Source: Cervus elaphus | Taxonomy: Eukaryota; Chordata; Mammalia; Artiodactyla; Cervidae | Direction of reading: 5' to 3' | Length of the DNA stretch: 64,000 bases | Assembly: GCF_910594005.1 (NCBI RefSeq) | Contig: NC_057848.1 | Location: 138,952,155 to 139,016,154, forward strand | Shown: piece by piece, positions 35,440-48,655 of the stretch | Layout: every line of letters begins with the position of its first letter | Position numbering within the stretch: position 1 is the stretch's first letter | Program-made: the position numbers and the translations under genes | Notes under the pieces: model-generated | The model's database searches: none | What the model saw: only the letters and a program-made list of their open reading frames with translations | Told to the model about the DNA's origin: nothing

Positions 35440-35760
35440 TAACTAAAAAACCAGTAAACAAACAAAAATGAGCTTATATATACAGAGTACAGATGGGTGG
35501 TTGCCAGAGGCAAAGGGTGGGGGTGGGGTTAGTGAAAAGGGTGAAGGGAGCCAAAAGGTACAAATTTCTTGTTATAAAATAAGTCATGGGAATGTAATGT
35601 ACAGCATGATGACTACAGCTAATAATACTGTATTGCATATTAGAAAGTTGCTAAGAGAGTAAATCTTAAAAGTTCTTAATACAAGAAAAAAATTCTAAGT
35701 GTGCACTGATTGATATTTAGATTTAATGTGATCATTCTGCAATAGTAACAATTATTAAAT
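35440..35760 (+). mobile_element. L1 3' UTR fragment
   Basis: Shares ordered landmarks with 25200-25590: GTTGCCAGAGGCAAAGG, TGTACAGCATGATGACTACA and CTAAGAGAGTAAATCTTAA. Confidence 0.7.
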
Positions 35761-35784
35761 AAAAAAGATTCAATTTAGCAATAT

Positions 35785-37215
35785 TAGATTAAAACCTATA
35801 GACCCATACACACCTAAAAACAGAGGCCCAAAATATATGAAGAAAAAAACTGATAAAACCAGAAGGAGAAATAGATAATCCTACAATAATAGCTAGAGAC
35901 CTCAATATCCCACATTCATTAATGGATAGAACAACTAGACAGAGACAAATATGGAAACAGAGGATGTGAATAAAACTATAAAACAACTAAACCTAACTGA
36001 CTACATAGAACGTCCCACAAAACAGCAGCAGAAGACACATTCTTCTCAAATGAATAAGGAACAATGTTTACGGTAGATCACATGTGAAACCACGAAGTGA
36101 ATCTTAATAAATTTTAAAATACTGAAATTGCACAAAGCATTTTTCCTCATCACAATGGAATGAAATTATAAATAACAGAAGAAGGAAGTATATAAATTTA
36201 GAAATCAAACAACATACTCAAACAATATTTCAAAGAAGAAATCACAATAATAATTAGAAAATATCTTGAGAAAATTGAAAATGAAAACATAGCATATAAA
36301 ACAAAGGATGCAATAAGAGCAGTGCTGAGGGCAATGTATAGCAGTAAATGATTTCATTAAAAAAAAGAATAATCTCAAACCAACAACATAACTGTACACT
36401 ATATGAACTACAAAAAGAAGAGCAAATTAAACCCAAAATTAGCAGTAAGAAAAAAAAGTTTTTAGAATGGAGGGAAATAATATACAGAACAGAAAAATAA
36501 AGGAAACAAAAAAACCCCCAAAGGTTTTTTCTTTGAAAAAATCAACAGAAGTGGTAGATCATTAGCTAGATGGACTAGGAAAAAAGAGAGAAGACTCAAA
36601 TGAATAAAATCAGAAATAAAGTAGGACATTACTATTATTTTTACCAAAATAAAAAGCATTACATATGCATATATATGAGAATATTATAAACAATTATGTG
36701 CCAAAAATTGGATAAACTTAAATGAAATGGATAATTTCCTAAAACACTCACTGATGTATGAATAATAGAAAACTTGAATAGACACAAAATTAGGAAGAAA
36801 ATTAAATCAGTAATCAAAAACTCCCTGCAGAGAAAAGCCCAGCACAAGACGGCTTCACTGTTTAATTCTACCAAACATTTAAAGAAGAATTAGCATTTCC
36901 AAAATAGTGAGGAGGAGGGAAAAATTTCTAACTCATTCTAGGAGGTCGGCATTGCCATGATACAAAAACTAGACAAAGACAGTACAAGAAAACTAAAATT
37001 TAATATCCCAATGAACATTGATTCAAAAATTTTCAATAAAATACTAGAAAATCAGCAGCATATCAAAAGAATTTTATATCAGAATCAAATGAGACTCATT
37101 TCAGGAATGAATGAATGAAGGGTAAATTTATGTACACCAGCAATGAACAATTAGAAAAGAAAACTAATATAACAGTTCAGTTAGATAAAACCATTATTTG
37201 GATAAACTTACATAT
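35785..37215 (+). mobile_element. Old L1 ORF2 region
   Basis: Nucleotide pattern of L1 ORF2, for example ATAGCTAGAGACCTCAATAT and AATACTAGAAAATCAGCAGC. Every frame is broken by stops, so it is long inactive. Confidence 0.7.
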
Positions 37216-37258
37216 GTTAATATGTGTACTAAGTAATAAGGGAACCTAATCACTACTT

Positions 37259-37480
37259 CAGACTTCCCTGGAGGCTCAGACAGTAAAGCTTCTTTCTAGA
37301 ATGCGGGAGACCTGGGTTCGATCCCTGGGTCGGGAAGATTCCCTGGAGAAGGAAATGGCAACCCACTCCAGTACTCTTGCCTAGAAAATCCCATGGATGG
37401 AGGAGCCTGGTGCAGGCTACTGTCCATGGGGTCGCAAAGAGTCGGACACGACTGAGCGACTTCACTTTCACTTTTCACTA
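37259..37480 (+). repeat. Bov-tA SINE
   Basis: Complete forward copy, ending CGACTTCACTTTCACTTTTC. Confidence 0.9.
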
Positions 37481-38639
37481 ATCACTACTTCAAATACTAT
37501 GAAAAAGTTTCAAGAATTAAAAGTACACTTCCTCTATTCTTTCTCATTTCAGTTATTTATATACTTGACACATTTTTTCTTCCTCTAACATACCCATTTA
37601 AACATTATTATATTTTTATTACCCTATAGCAGATAGAAATTTGACAACTATTTGAAAAACAGCTCAGAAGTCCTATATGAGTGTAAGACCATATGTTATA
37701 TACCAAAATGAGAAATTACACATTCATCTAAAAAAACAGAAATGGATGAAGAGAACTGTAAGAGAAATTAAAGGTCTATGTAGTAGCTTATGTTTTAATT
37801 GAAATAACATTTAAAAAATGTATCTTGGAATTACACCACTGATTTATATACGTTTTCTCCAGTGAAAAACTTTTTCATTGGCAATATAAGTTTTATTTCT
37901 AAACAATCACATTTTTAAATGGCATTTTATTTTCAGTTATTAATTAACTATGGTAGAAGAGATATGTGGTCAACTTCTTATAAACTTTTATTATGAATAA
38001 CTATTGACTCAGCAACATGACTGGTAGTAATGAACCTTCAAACAAAATGCAGTAAATAATTACAAGAAGAATATGTATTTCAAATGACAATGATATTTTG
38101 CCACAATATATATGTACATGTGATTAATTCGTTTCCTGTATTCCTCTTTTCTGACAAAAGCCAACTAATTCAAAATGGAACAAAAATAAAACCTTGATTA
38201 TTGGTGCTTGAGTTTATCAGAGTGATAGGAAAATTATTAGACTACTTTGGAAAAACTATAGGTGTAACAGAAATAATAGTAGTGAACAAAAGCAACTCTC
38301 TAAAATACAACATCGTTCATTTAATGGAGATTTTCAGTTTGAATGAGTGTTACAAAAATTCTAATAGGAATCATAATTATAGCTATTATGTTTTTTAATA
38401 GCACAAACTTGTATTTTGAGAAATGGATTATTTGTCCTTTGTAAACAGTCTAAATGTTTGAATAGTAAGTAAAACAAATCCCCTAGTATATAAGTCATTT
38501 TTAAAAATTAGGAATTAATTTTTTCTAATTTCATACTCTCTTGTAAAATGTAAATATCAAACTCAAATTTATAGACTGAAGAATGTAATTTCACATTAAT
38601 TTCTTTTGAAAATAATGAAAAAGTATTTACTGAATGATT

Positions 38640-38805
38640 ATTCTGCATTAGGCAAGTGCAAAATGCTTCACATTCATTACCTATTTAACCACTTTCATAA
38701 ATATATGAGTTAATTACTCACTGAATTTATTTTAAAGCTGAGCAACTGAGGGTATAGAGAAGATTGGGTAACTTACTCCAGGTCATAGAGTTAGTAAGTG
38801 ACAAA
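38640..38805 (-). repeat. MIR SINE
   Basis: Reverse MIR pattern with a GAGGGTATAGAGAAGATTGG and AGGTCATAGAGTTAGTAAGT stretch. Confidence 0.65.
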
Positions 38806-39295
38806 GGCACATATATTTACCTAACATAGAATATGGGATATGGCACATTAAACCATGTGCAAATATCACGGATTAAATGGGCATTTGATCAGAAAAACAG
38901 AAAAATCACTCACATACCTCGAAAACACTTATTCTGACCTAACGTGATAACTCTCAGATACTGCTCACTGATCACCTAAAATATATCATCCCTTACAAAA
39001 CCTGCAAAAGCAAGATTCCATGGCAACAGTTAAACTTGGCAAGGTCTTTGACTCTTTACACTTGGTTCCCTCACATCCTTCCTGCTCCTTCCAATGGACC
39101 TTTACCACTCCCTCTCACGAATGAGGAGAACTGTTATCGAAAAATCACTGTATGGTCTGAATTTTATCCACTTGATAATTTCTTGGAGGCACATTAACTG
39201 TCATGAAGTTTTTTTCATAAGTATTTGTTCTATGCACATTATATTATATATGATCAAATTAATCTTAATTGCTGTTTCTCAAATATCACTGTTAT

Positions 39296-39396
39296 TTAGC
39301 TGCTATGTTGTATCCAACTCTTGCAACCCCATGGACTGTAGCCCACCAGGCTCCTCTGTCCATGGGATTTCCCAGGCAAGAATACTGGAGTGGGTC
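39296..39396 (-). repeat. Bov-tA SINE, head-truncated
   Basis: Reverse copy of the 3' half only: TTGCAACCCCATGGACTG to AGAATACTGGAGTGGGT. A BovB follows within 12 bases. Confidence 0.85.
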
Positions 39397-39407
39397 TCTA
39401 ACGTCAT

Positions 39408-39857
39408 CAGTCAGTTCAGTTCAGTTCAGTCCCTCACTTGTGTCCGACTCTTTGTGACCCCATGAACCACAGCATGCCAGGCCTCTCTGTCCATCACCAA
39501 CTCCTGGAGTTTACTCAAACTCATGCCCATCGAGTCGGTGATGCCATCCAGCCATCTCATCCTCTGTCGTCCCCTTCTCCTCCTGTCCCCAAATCCCTCC
39601 CAGCATCAGGGTCTTTTCCAATGAGTCAACTCTTCGCATGAGGTGGCCAAAGTATTGGAGTTTCAGCTTCAGTGTCGGTCCTTCCAATGAACACCCAGGA
39701 CTGATCTCCTGTAGGATGGACTGGTTGGATCTCCTTGCAGTCCAAGGGACTCTCAAGAGTCTTCTCCAACACCACAGTTCAAAAGCATCAATTTTTCGGT
39801 GCTCAGCTTTCTTCACCGTCCGACTCTCACATCCATACATGACCACTGGAAAAACCA
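39408..39857 (-). mobile_element. BovB 3' end with perfect 11-bp target-site duplication
   Basis: Begins with three GTTCA units of the BovB tail and ends at ACCACTGGAAAAACCA in the reverse-transcriptase end region. TCTAACGTCAT lies on both sides (39397-39407 and 39858-39868) without a mismatch. Confidence 0.93.
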
Positions 39858-39869
39858 TCTAACGTCATG

Positions 39870-40075
39870 AATGAAATGAAATCCGCTCAGTCGTGTCTGA
39901 CTCTTTGCAACCCCATGGACTGTAGCCTACCAGGCTCCTCCTTCCATGGGATTCTCCAGGCAAGAATACTGGAGTGGGTTGCTATTTCCTTCTCCAGGGG
40001 ATCTTCCCAACTCAGGAATCGAACCCAGGTCTCCTGCACTGCAGGCAGACGCTTTAACCTCTGAGCCACCAGGGA
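39870..40075 (-). repeat. Bov-tA SINE
   Basis: Complete reversed copy to CTCTGAGCCACCAGGGAA. Confidence 0.9.
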
Positions 40076-41003
40076 AATACTACCCTTTAAAATTTGAGTA
40101 AGGAGACTAAAGATGAAAGCCTAAGGAATTCTCTACTCACCCTCTTCCTCCTTCTCTGTCATTTTTTCCTTTCTTTGTTTTATCCTTATTTCTGATTCAC
40201 TTTCTTTTATTTCTCTTTAGGGAGCCAAGTGGCAAGGTGGAAAAACAAAATCATGTGGCTGATGAAGAACAGAGATAAAGAAACCCAGGGCTGCAGCCGC
40301 ATTGCCATAAGAACTCTTGTCTCCCACTCTTTCTAAACTCTTAATTTAAACCTATGTCAGTTAAGCTCCAGATGGTAGTCTTATAGGCTCCACTTCTTTG
40401 TGCATGGAATTATACTGTTTGCTCTTTCCGTAATACATTTTGACATGAGTATATCAAGAAACTAAAGACAACAGGAAAGGATTATAAAGGATTATCAAAA
40501 TCTACAGAATTCAGATTTCTGCTGTAGAGAATGGTGGATTATATTTTAACTTTAGCAAGAACCTATGATTTCATTACTAAAGCAAGCAGTGACAGTCTAG
40601 ATTGCAATTAAAACCACATGCTTCTTCCTGAATGTAAAAGAAAAAAAACTGATAGATTATATTTCATTAAAATTAAAAACTTCTATAATCACTTCATAAA
40701 ATATATGTATATCAAATTGTCACATTTTGCATCTTAAGAACATACAATTTTAATTTGTCAATCAAACCTCAATATAGCTGGGAAAAATAAAAACTTTTGC
40801 TATTCTATAGACACTGTTAATCAAATTAAGAGGAAAACTACATATTGGGAGAAAAATTTGTAAAGCATGTATATAATAAAAGGACTATATCTAGAATACA
40901 CTTCTAAAAAGTCTCAAGATTCAACAATAAGAAAACACAATTCAATAGGGGCATGAACAAAAGACTTGAAAAAGCATTTCAATGAAGAAGGCATATGGAT
41001 AAC

Positions 41004-41213
41004 AAGGTGGCTCAGATGGTAAAGAATTTGCCTGCAATGCAGGAGATCTGGGTTCAATCCCTGGGACAGGAAGAAACCCTGGAGAAGGGAATGGCAATCC
41101 AGTCCAGTATTCTTGTCTGGAAAATTCCATAGACAGAGGAGCCTGGCAGTCTACAGTCCATGGGGTCACAAAGAGTTGGACACAACTGAGTGACTAACAC
41201 TTTTGCTTTTGTT
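41004..41213 (+). repeat. Bov-tA SINE
   Basis: Forward copy from AAGGTGGCTCAGATGGTAAA to ACTGAGTGACTAACAC; a few bases of the head are missing. Confidence 0.9.
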
Positions 41214-42009
41214 TTCACTTTTCACATGGAAGACAAAACAAGCACAAGAAGATATGCTCAAAGTTATTTATTATTCATTATGAAAATATAGATTAAAGCC
41301 ACACTGTAAAATAGCACTACACACAAGTTAAAATGGAAAATATTGAAATCATTATCCCTATTTTAGTATGTAGACAAAGTGGAACATTTATACACTGCTG
41401 GTGGGAATGGAAAAAGAAACAATGTTTTTGAAAAGCTGTCTAGCAGTTTCTTAAAATGTTATAAATTCAGTAACTGTGTTATCCAGTCATTCTATACATA
41501 AGTGATTTACCCAAGAGGAATGAAAGTATATGCCCATAGAAAGACATATACATGAATGGTCATATTAGCTTTTCTTGTAATTAGCACAACATACCAAAAC
41601 CCAAATATCCATCCATAGGTAAACAGATGAACACACTATGATATATCCATTCTAGGGACTGTTACTCTGCAATAAAAGGAATACACTATTGAAACATACA
41701 CTGTATAGATGGATCTCAAAATAATTATGATGCACAAAAGAAAACATTCAAAAAAGGGTGCACAATGTGTGATTTTATACACACACACACATGCAGCACT
41801 GTTAAGATGCATATAAAGCGACAGAAAACAGATAAATGGTTGTCCAGGGCAAGGGTGGCAATTGGGCAGAAGGAGAGCAGAGGCAAAAAGATTAAAAATG
41901 GAAAAAAAAAAGATTAAAAATGGACACAAGGAAACTTTAAGGGGTGAAATATATTCACTGTTTGAATTGAATCAATGGATTCATGGGTATATATATATAT
42001 ATATATATA

Positions 42010-42227
42010 TGTTGCTGTGCTATGCTTAGTCACTCAGTTGCATCCAACTCTTTGTGATCCCATGGACTGTAGCCCACCAGGCTCCTCTGTCCATGGGATT
42101 CTCCAGGCAAGAATACTGGAATGGGTTGCCATGCCCTCCTCCAGGGGATCTTCCCGACTCAGGGATCAAACCCAGGTCTCCCACATTGCAGGCAGATTCT
42201 TTACCATCTGAGCCACCAGGGAAGCCC
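42010..42227 (-). repeat. Bov-tA SINE
   Basis: Complete reversed copy beside an (AT)n run at 41988-42010, ending GAGCCACCAGGGAAGCCC. Confidence 0.92.
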
Positions 42228-42900
42228 ATATGCATACATTGTCTTCTCAAATTGTACTTTGAATATGTACAACTTACTGTATATCAATCATTCTGCAACA
42301 AAGGTGTTAAAAATACACTGTATGTTTCAGATATTATACCCACCACTTCTAAGCAGGATATTGACAGAAACTGAGAACTGTCACCCCAAATTCGAAGTAT
42401 TGTATAAGCAGGATGTGTTAAATTCACAGCCCCAATGAGTATCTTTCTAGCACTAGGCAATGTCATGTGCAAAGTAATTAATACAAGATAATTAATGAAG
42501 GCATCCTATTTAAATAGCTAGAAGACTTTTACATATCTGTCTATCTATCTAACTAAAATCTCTATGTAGATCTCCTCTTGTTCCATAAAGTCATGTATAT
42601 TTCACTGATATCAAATATAAATGCTTGGTCATTTGTGTGGATTCACTGCATTGTGAAGGTGGCTTCTTAAGCCTGCATGAAAAGTCCTCATTTACTTTTT
42701 ATTTTATTTTCACTTTATTTCTGATTAATTCCTGCATGAGATAAAAATGAATTATAGCATTAAAAGTATCCTTAGGCCCCATCCACAGGGTAAAAAGAGA
42801 GCAGTCACATTTTATAAAACTGCAAAATGTCAATAGGCAAGTGTTCAACACAATTTGCAAAACTTTTTGTAGTAGTTTCATGTTAAGAAAAAAATATTTA

Positions 42901-43700
42901 AATACAGATAGCCAACAGGCACATGAAAAAAATGTTCAACATCATTAATTATTAGAGAATTACAAATCAAAACTACAGTAAGGTACCACCTCACACCAAT
43001 TAGAATGGCCACCATAAAAAGTCTACAAATAATAAATGCTGGAGAGGGTGTGGAGAAAAGGGAACCCTCCTACTCTGTTGGTGGGAATAAAAGTTGGTAC
43101 AGTCACTATGAAAAACAGTATGGAGGCTCCTCAAATAACTAAAGTTGCCATATGATCCAGCAATCCCACTCCTGGGCATATATCCAGATAAAACTATAAT
43201 TCAACAAGATACATGCACCCCAATATTTGTTGCAGCACTATTCACAATAGCCAAAACATGAAAAGAACCTAAAAGTTCACTGACAGATGAATGGATAAAA
43301 AATGTTGTGGTATATATACACAATGGAATACTACTCAGCCATAAAAAGAGCAGAACAATGCCATTTGCAGCAACATGGATAGAACTAGAGATTATCATAT
43401 TAAGTGAAGTAAGTCAGAATGAGAAAGACAAATCCCATATCATATCACTTACATGAGAGTCCAAAGTATGGCACAAATGATCCTATCTATGAAACAGAAA
43501 CAAACTCACATACATAGAGAACAGACTCATGGTTGCCAGTGGGGAGGTGGGGTGGGGGAAGAATAGAATGGGAATTTGTGGTAAGCAGATATAAGCTCTT
43601 ATATATGGACTGGATAAACAAGGTTCTATTGCATAGCACATGGAACTATAGTCAATATTCTATGATAAACCATAATGGAAAATAATATTAAAAAATAATA

Positions 43701-43734
<34 letters not shown>

Positions 43735-43750
43735 AAGTATACTTCAATAA
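42901..43750 (+). mobile_element. L1 ORF2 end and 3' UTR, 5'-truncated
   Basis: Landmarks GGAGAAAAGGGAACCCTCCT, CAGCAATCCCACTCCTGGGC and TCTATTGCATAGCACATGG, ending beside a TA repeat at 43697-43735. Confidence 0.85.
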
Positions 43751-43785
43751 AAGAGAGGAAAAAAATTAAAAGACAAAAAATGGTC

Positions 43786-43814
43786 TTAAAGTTTCGGAAT
43801 TTCTGAAACTTTAA
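43786..43814. repeat. 29-bp near-perfect palindrome
   Basis: Outer arms TTAAAGTTTC and GAAACTTTAA are exact complements; only one of the 14 base pairs mismatches. Confidence 0.9.
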
Positions 43815-45351
43815 CCCTCTTAATTTCAATAGGTTATGTTTAATTTCTCATATACTAGAAAGCCTCTTTGAAGGATGCTTTGAATTTGAAAATTTTCATA
43901 TAAATGTATGAATAAATTATTTACAAGAAACCCCTCTCTGTGATTCTTCAGTAAAAGTTTAACATGAGAAAAGCCCATGACTTGCTAAATCATATTTTCA
44001 TTCTACTGTAAATAACTCCTTACAAAATACACAAATTCTTTTGACTAGTAAAGCAGGACATACACATACGTAACACATACACACACAGGAGAAAGGATAA
44101 GAGGGAGAGAGGTGGGAAAAAGAGGGAGAAAGTTTTATCTTCTTAATAACAATGACATATATGTGTGTATGTATATGCATATATACTATATACAGGTGTA
44201 TTAAGTTCAAAATTCAAATATGAAGTTTTTAACCAGAATATCATGGGGTAGATTCAGTAGCCACTACAGCCTTCTTCTAAGACCAACCTGAACTTATATT
44301 CAAGAAAGCATCTACAGCCTGCCTTGCATTCCCAGGGAGAACTATGTCTCTGATACATGATCATCAATTATGAGTGAATGTTATACCAATTAAATGTGGG
44401 TTCCCAGGCAAACACTGGAATCTCAGGAGTGTCTTAGTTTGACAGAACAGATGCTGTTTCCAAATTTATGCTTTTCTCCAAGTTTGTAAATCTTCCTTGT
44501 ACTCATATTTTACTGCATTCCTCTTATTGTACTACTAAGCAATTTTTTAAATATTTCAGAAATAAATTTTGAACTGTATTACTTTTTCCCTTTGATACTA
44601 ACCGAATACCTGCTGCTACATGTCAGGTGTTGGTCTGCAGGCCAGTGTTAGCCTGGCACTCAGAGGACAGAACATCCTATGCAAAGACAGAAAATGCTAA
44701 ATTTGCCTCCTTCTTTGATCTATTAACATGTATGAATTTATCTCGAGCCAATTATACGAGTAGACCTTGAGACTAGACTTAATGCTGATTTTGACTTTGG
44801 GGTTGGGGCAGGAAGATACATCTAGTGTTCACAAGCCTCACCCAGGTTAATCCCACTCAGGCAGGTAGAGCTTTTGTCAACTATCAGAGCAGAGGCTGTC
44901 TGGGAAAGCAGAGATAGGGAAAACTAAGAGGAGAGCCCAGAGGACCATGAGTGGATCCAAACAAACTCAATTCATTCTCTCTGCACTGCCTCAAGGCCCT
45001 GTTTTTGCAAACCATTTCCTTCACCTAACAGAGCATGAAAATGCTTTATGGCAGTTACAACAGCCAGCATTTGTTTTGAAATACCAGTGGCATCTAACTG
45101 GTTTTTATGCTCCTATAACTGTATACAGTCTACAACACTGGTGGGAATAAGCCAGCGAGATCCAAATTCTATTTCAGCCAAGCTTTTGATAGAACCGCCT
45201 CTGGCATTTTCAATGAGATCAACTAGGAGAGAGTGGAAACAAAAGAAGCCCTAAACCCTCCCATATATCCATATCATGTTAGAGAATTTTCAAAAATGGA
45301 ATTAGCATATTAAATAAGGGTGATAAATATTAGTTTAAGACCTACCAGATG

Positions 45352-45512
45352 AGCACTTTTCATATATCTCCATTTTATGCCCATAACTACCCTGAAAGTT
45401 TAAGTATTATCTATATTTTACATGTAAAAAAATCTGATAATCAGAGACGCTAAGTATACTGCCAAGGTTGTCCAACCAGAGAAAGATGTAATTGGAGATT
45501 GAAGTCACATGC
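45352..45512 (-). repeat. MIR SINE
   Basis: Diverged reverse MIR with AAGTATTATCTATATTTTAC and CCAAGGTTGTCCAACCAGAG. Confidence 0.6.
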
Positions 45513-46432
45513 ACCTTTTGAACATGTTCCTTTGTGACCCAGTAACAGTAAGATAAGCGATAGCAAAGTAAAAGATGTGCAATTCTGCCATTGCAATGTG
45601 GCAGTTAGCAAGAAGACACTGCCCAGACTTTAAATAAAAAATGCAAATTTAAATAGCACTGCTCTTGCTCAGAGTCACATTCTGAATATACACATGACAA
45701 GCACATTCTCATCACATACAATATTAGAAATCAAATTTTGAACTGAATTTGTATTTCAAACTGGTAATACATCTCTCTCTAGATAGTGTATTATGTCAGA
45801 GAGTAGTGGGGTGCCAGCTATAAAAACTAATCCTATCTTGTTTAAACATAGGCCTAACATAAGAACTTTGTTATGCACACATTAAACACTTTGTTTTGAC
45901 ATTAAGCAGAAGTTCACTGAACAGAAATTTTTAAAAGTCTTTAGCAAAGCTGACTAAAACCTCTTTGCAGTCATTTGGAGGAGGCTTTCTTGTGCCAATG
46001 TCATAATAGATCTCATTCCAGCATAAGAACTTTCGAATTGCAAATTTGCAGAGATAAATCTTAGCTATAATTCACAGTTGTGTTGAACTGAATAAATACA
46101 ATCACTTTTCAGCAAGGGAAAAAGCACCTTCAGCTGCCATTGAAAAAAATACAGGGTAATTGTGGGCTACCTCAAAATTATCATTACCTACTTTCTGGAG
46201 CAATCAGCCTGTCAAGGGTCACGGATATAAGAGAGACTAAGACCACTTTATCACAAATGCTCAGGGTAGAGACTAAATTTACTAACATGACTGGAAACCA
46301 TCTTAAAATGTGGATTCTCAGCATTTAGTTTTCTATTGTAGAATAAAAAAAGAATAGTATTGAACTGTGTCCATGTAGTATGCTAAACAATTAAATATTT
46401 GACACTATAAGTGAATGGTTTATGAAATGTCT

Positions 46433-46660
46433 TTTTTTAATGTGTATTTTTAATTGAGATAAAATCTACATATAACATTACATTAGTTTTAGGTGTAAAA
46501 ATCTTCTTGTTCAACATTTAGAGGTCATTTTGGGTCACCATGCCATGATTCACATACTAAATTATTTCAACCTAATATTTGTTCATAAATTTAAATGACT
46601 AATCCTGGTGAACTTCTACAACTCTGTAGACAAAGATAAGATATTCAGTATCCAAATTTT
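46433..46660 (-). mobile_element. Old L1 3' end (probable)
   Basis: Reversed: TTAATTGAGATAAAATCTAC and ACATTAGTTTTAGGTGTA are antisense L1 3'-end landmarks. Confidence 0.5.
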
Positions 46661-46700
46661 TCCCCCATCTCATCCTTTCCTTTTTTGGTCACAAACAAAT

Positions 46701-46914
46701 GGTTTTCCCTGGTGGCTCAGTGGGTAAAGAATCTACCTACAAGGCAGGAGACACAGGTTCTACCCCTGGGTTGGGAAAATCCCCTAAAGAAGGAAATGGC
46801 AACCCACTCCAGTATTCTTGTCTGGGAAATCCCATGGACAGAGGAGCCTGGCGGGCTACAGTGCATGGGGTCACAAGAGTCGGACATGTCTTAGCAACTA
46901 AACTACCACCACAA
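46701..46914 (+). repeat. Bov-tA SINE
   Basis: Complete forward copy from TTTTCCCTGGTGGCTCAGTG to the TTAGCAACTAAACTACCACC end. Confidence 0.9.
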
Positions 46915-47616
46915 ATGTCATTAACAATTGTAATGATTTCTAAAGACTTCTTCCCTGGAAATGAAAGCATGTCGCTCACAAGTAGGCATTCATAAGGAAT
47001 CACTGTGAAGTCTTATACTTACATTCAATAAATTAACTGCACAAGTTAATAAGATAAAAGCTGCTTAAAGATAAATAGGGATCATCATTTCTATGATATG
47101 TTGGAAGAGATGTCCAGAGAATATCCTCTCAAATGAAATTTTTAAGTTAAACACACATACAAGCTAAGAAAGCAGCAATCCACTGCACTGAGTCATCGCT
47201 GAAGACGCTGTCTGTTCTGGAATATGGACTACTTTGTGGTAGCCTGGAGTCTTGTGTTTTGGGGTGATAACTGGGAATGTGAAAACCAAATTGCCACAGA
47301 GCTCATGCTTGCATGGTTTGGGGCTCAGATTTCACAAGCCCCAAATTAATTATTTAGCTTTATAACTCTTCATTTCTCTTCACAGAAAGGGGGCCCTAGA
47401 GGCATCCCTGTAAGCTTAGATAGTCACCTGTCTGTTAGTAAAATCTGCTTTCTAAAGTTATATTATGACCCTGATATTCGCAAGCTGGAGTGCACTGAGC
47501 TGATTAGTGTGACATCCTCATAACAAACTCAGAAAGTTATGCCAGAGACATACATGCCATATATAGATTATTAAAGAGCAAATGGAATGAACTCTTAGAA
47601 AAAATGATATGTATCA

Positions 47617-47680
47617 AACTGTACAGTAATTAGCCTCCAACTAATAAAAATAAATGGAAGAAAAAATAAGCAGAGCGACC
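47617..47680 (+). mobile_element. Extremely 5'-truncated L1
   Basis: Only the last bases of ruminant L1 (AATTAGCCTCCAACTAATAA then AAATAAATGG) and an A-rich tail; the same end is seen reversed at 29418-29455. Confidence 0.7.
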
Positions 47681-48387
47681 ATAAAAACAAAAACAAAAAC
47701 TGTATAACCTTAATCCTTACAAGTTCATTTTCTTTGTGCTATATTAGGAGCACATACATTGTGAACATGCATGTTTATAGCCATCTTTAAATCTTATTTG
47801 TGAATCATATTATGCTATTACAATGAAAATAAATATAAGGATTACTGCTACTAAAGTATATGCTAATCACTAAGGCCTAATCATCTCCACGTAAATATTG
47901 ATCTTGTACAAAAAAAATCAAGTTTCTACCTGAGACAAGTGGAAATTTAGTTGCATATTTAACTACTACAAATAAGCCACAGTCTATTACTATATTTCTA
48001 TATTTTGTTACATACTAATACTGTAATAATGGAGAGTAATATTAGCTTTTTGCATTCTAATGCCCAGAGAGGTCATTTTGTGGTTGTTAAGGAGAGAATT
48101 AAGCCATTATATTTTAATGTGTTTAGTTATTAACACATTTCTGCCTTTACACATGGTGGTTTTGTTTGCTTGATTTTGTGCTTCTGTTTCCCTTTAAGGG
48201 TCTATGTTTTCATATCTAGAGTTGACTGACTCAATTCCTGAAATTTATTGACACAAAAAGATAGCCTTCAAATCAAGATAGAACTGGGCTTTCCCTCCCT
48301 AACTAGGAAATCCATCCTGCTGATGGCTTCTCTCTCACAGTTAATGTTATCACCTTCCTTAGAGTTGCTTACTATCATAAGTACCAG

Positions 48388-48655
48388 AGAAGACAATGGC
48401 ACCCCACTCCTGTACTCTTGCCTGGAAAATCCCATGGGCGGAGGAGCCTGGTAGGCTGCAGTCCATGGGGTCATGAAGAGTCAGACACGACTGAGCAACT
48501 TCACTTTCACTTTTCACTTTCATGCATTGGAGAAGGAAATGGCAACCCACTCCAGTGTTCTTGCCTGGAGAATCCCACGGACAGGGGAGCCTGGTGGGCT
48601 GCCATCTATGGGGTCGCACAGAGTAGGACACGACTGAAGCGACTTAGCAGCAGTA
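48388..48655 (+). repeat. Bov-A2 SINE (dimer)
   Basis: Two units joined by the CACTTTCATGCATTGGAGAA linker, ending GAAGCGACTTAGCAGCAG. Confidence 0.9.

Larger units (their letters stand above)
40600..42305 (+). mobile_element. Old L1 ORF2 end and 3' UTR with two SINE insertions
   Basis: L1 landmarks include ACTGCTGGTGGGAATGGAAA and ACCCAAATATCCATCCATAG. It is split by Bov-tA copies at 41004-41213 and 42010-42227. No open frame. Confidence 0.7.
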
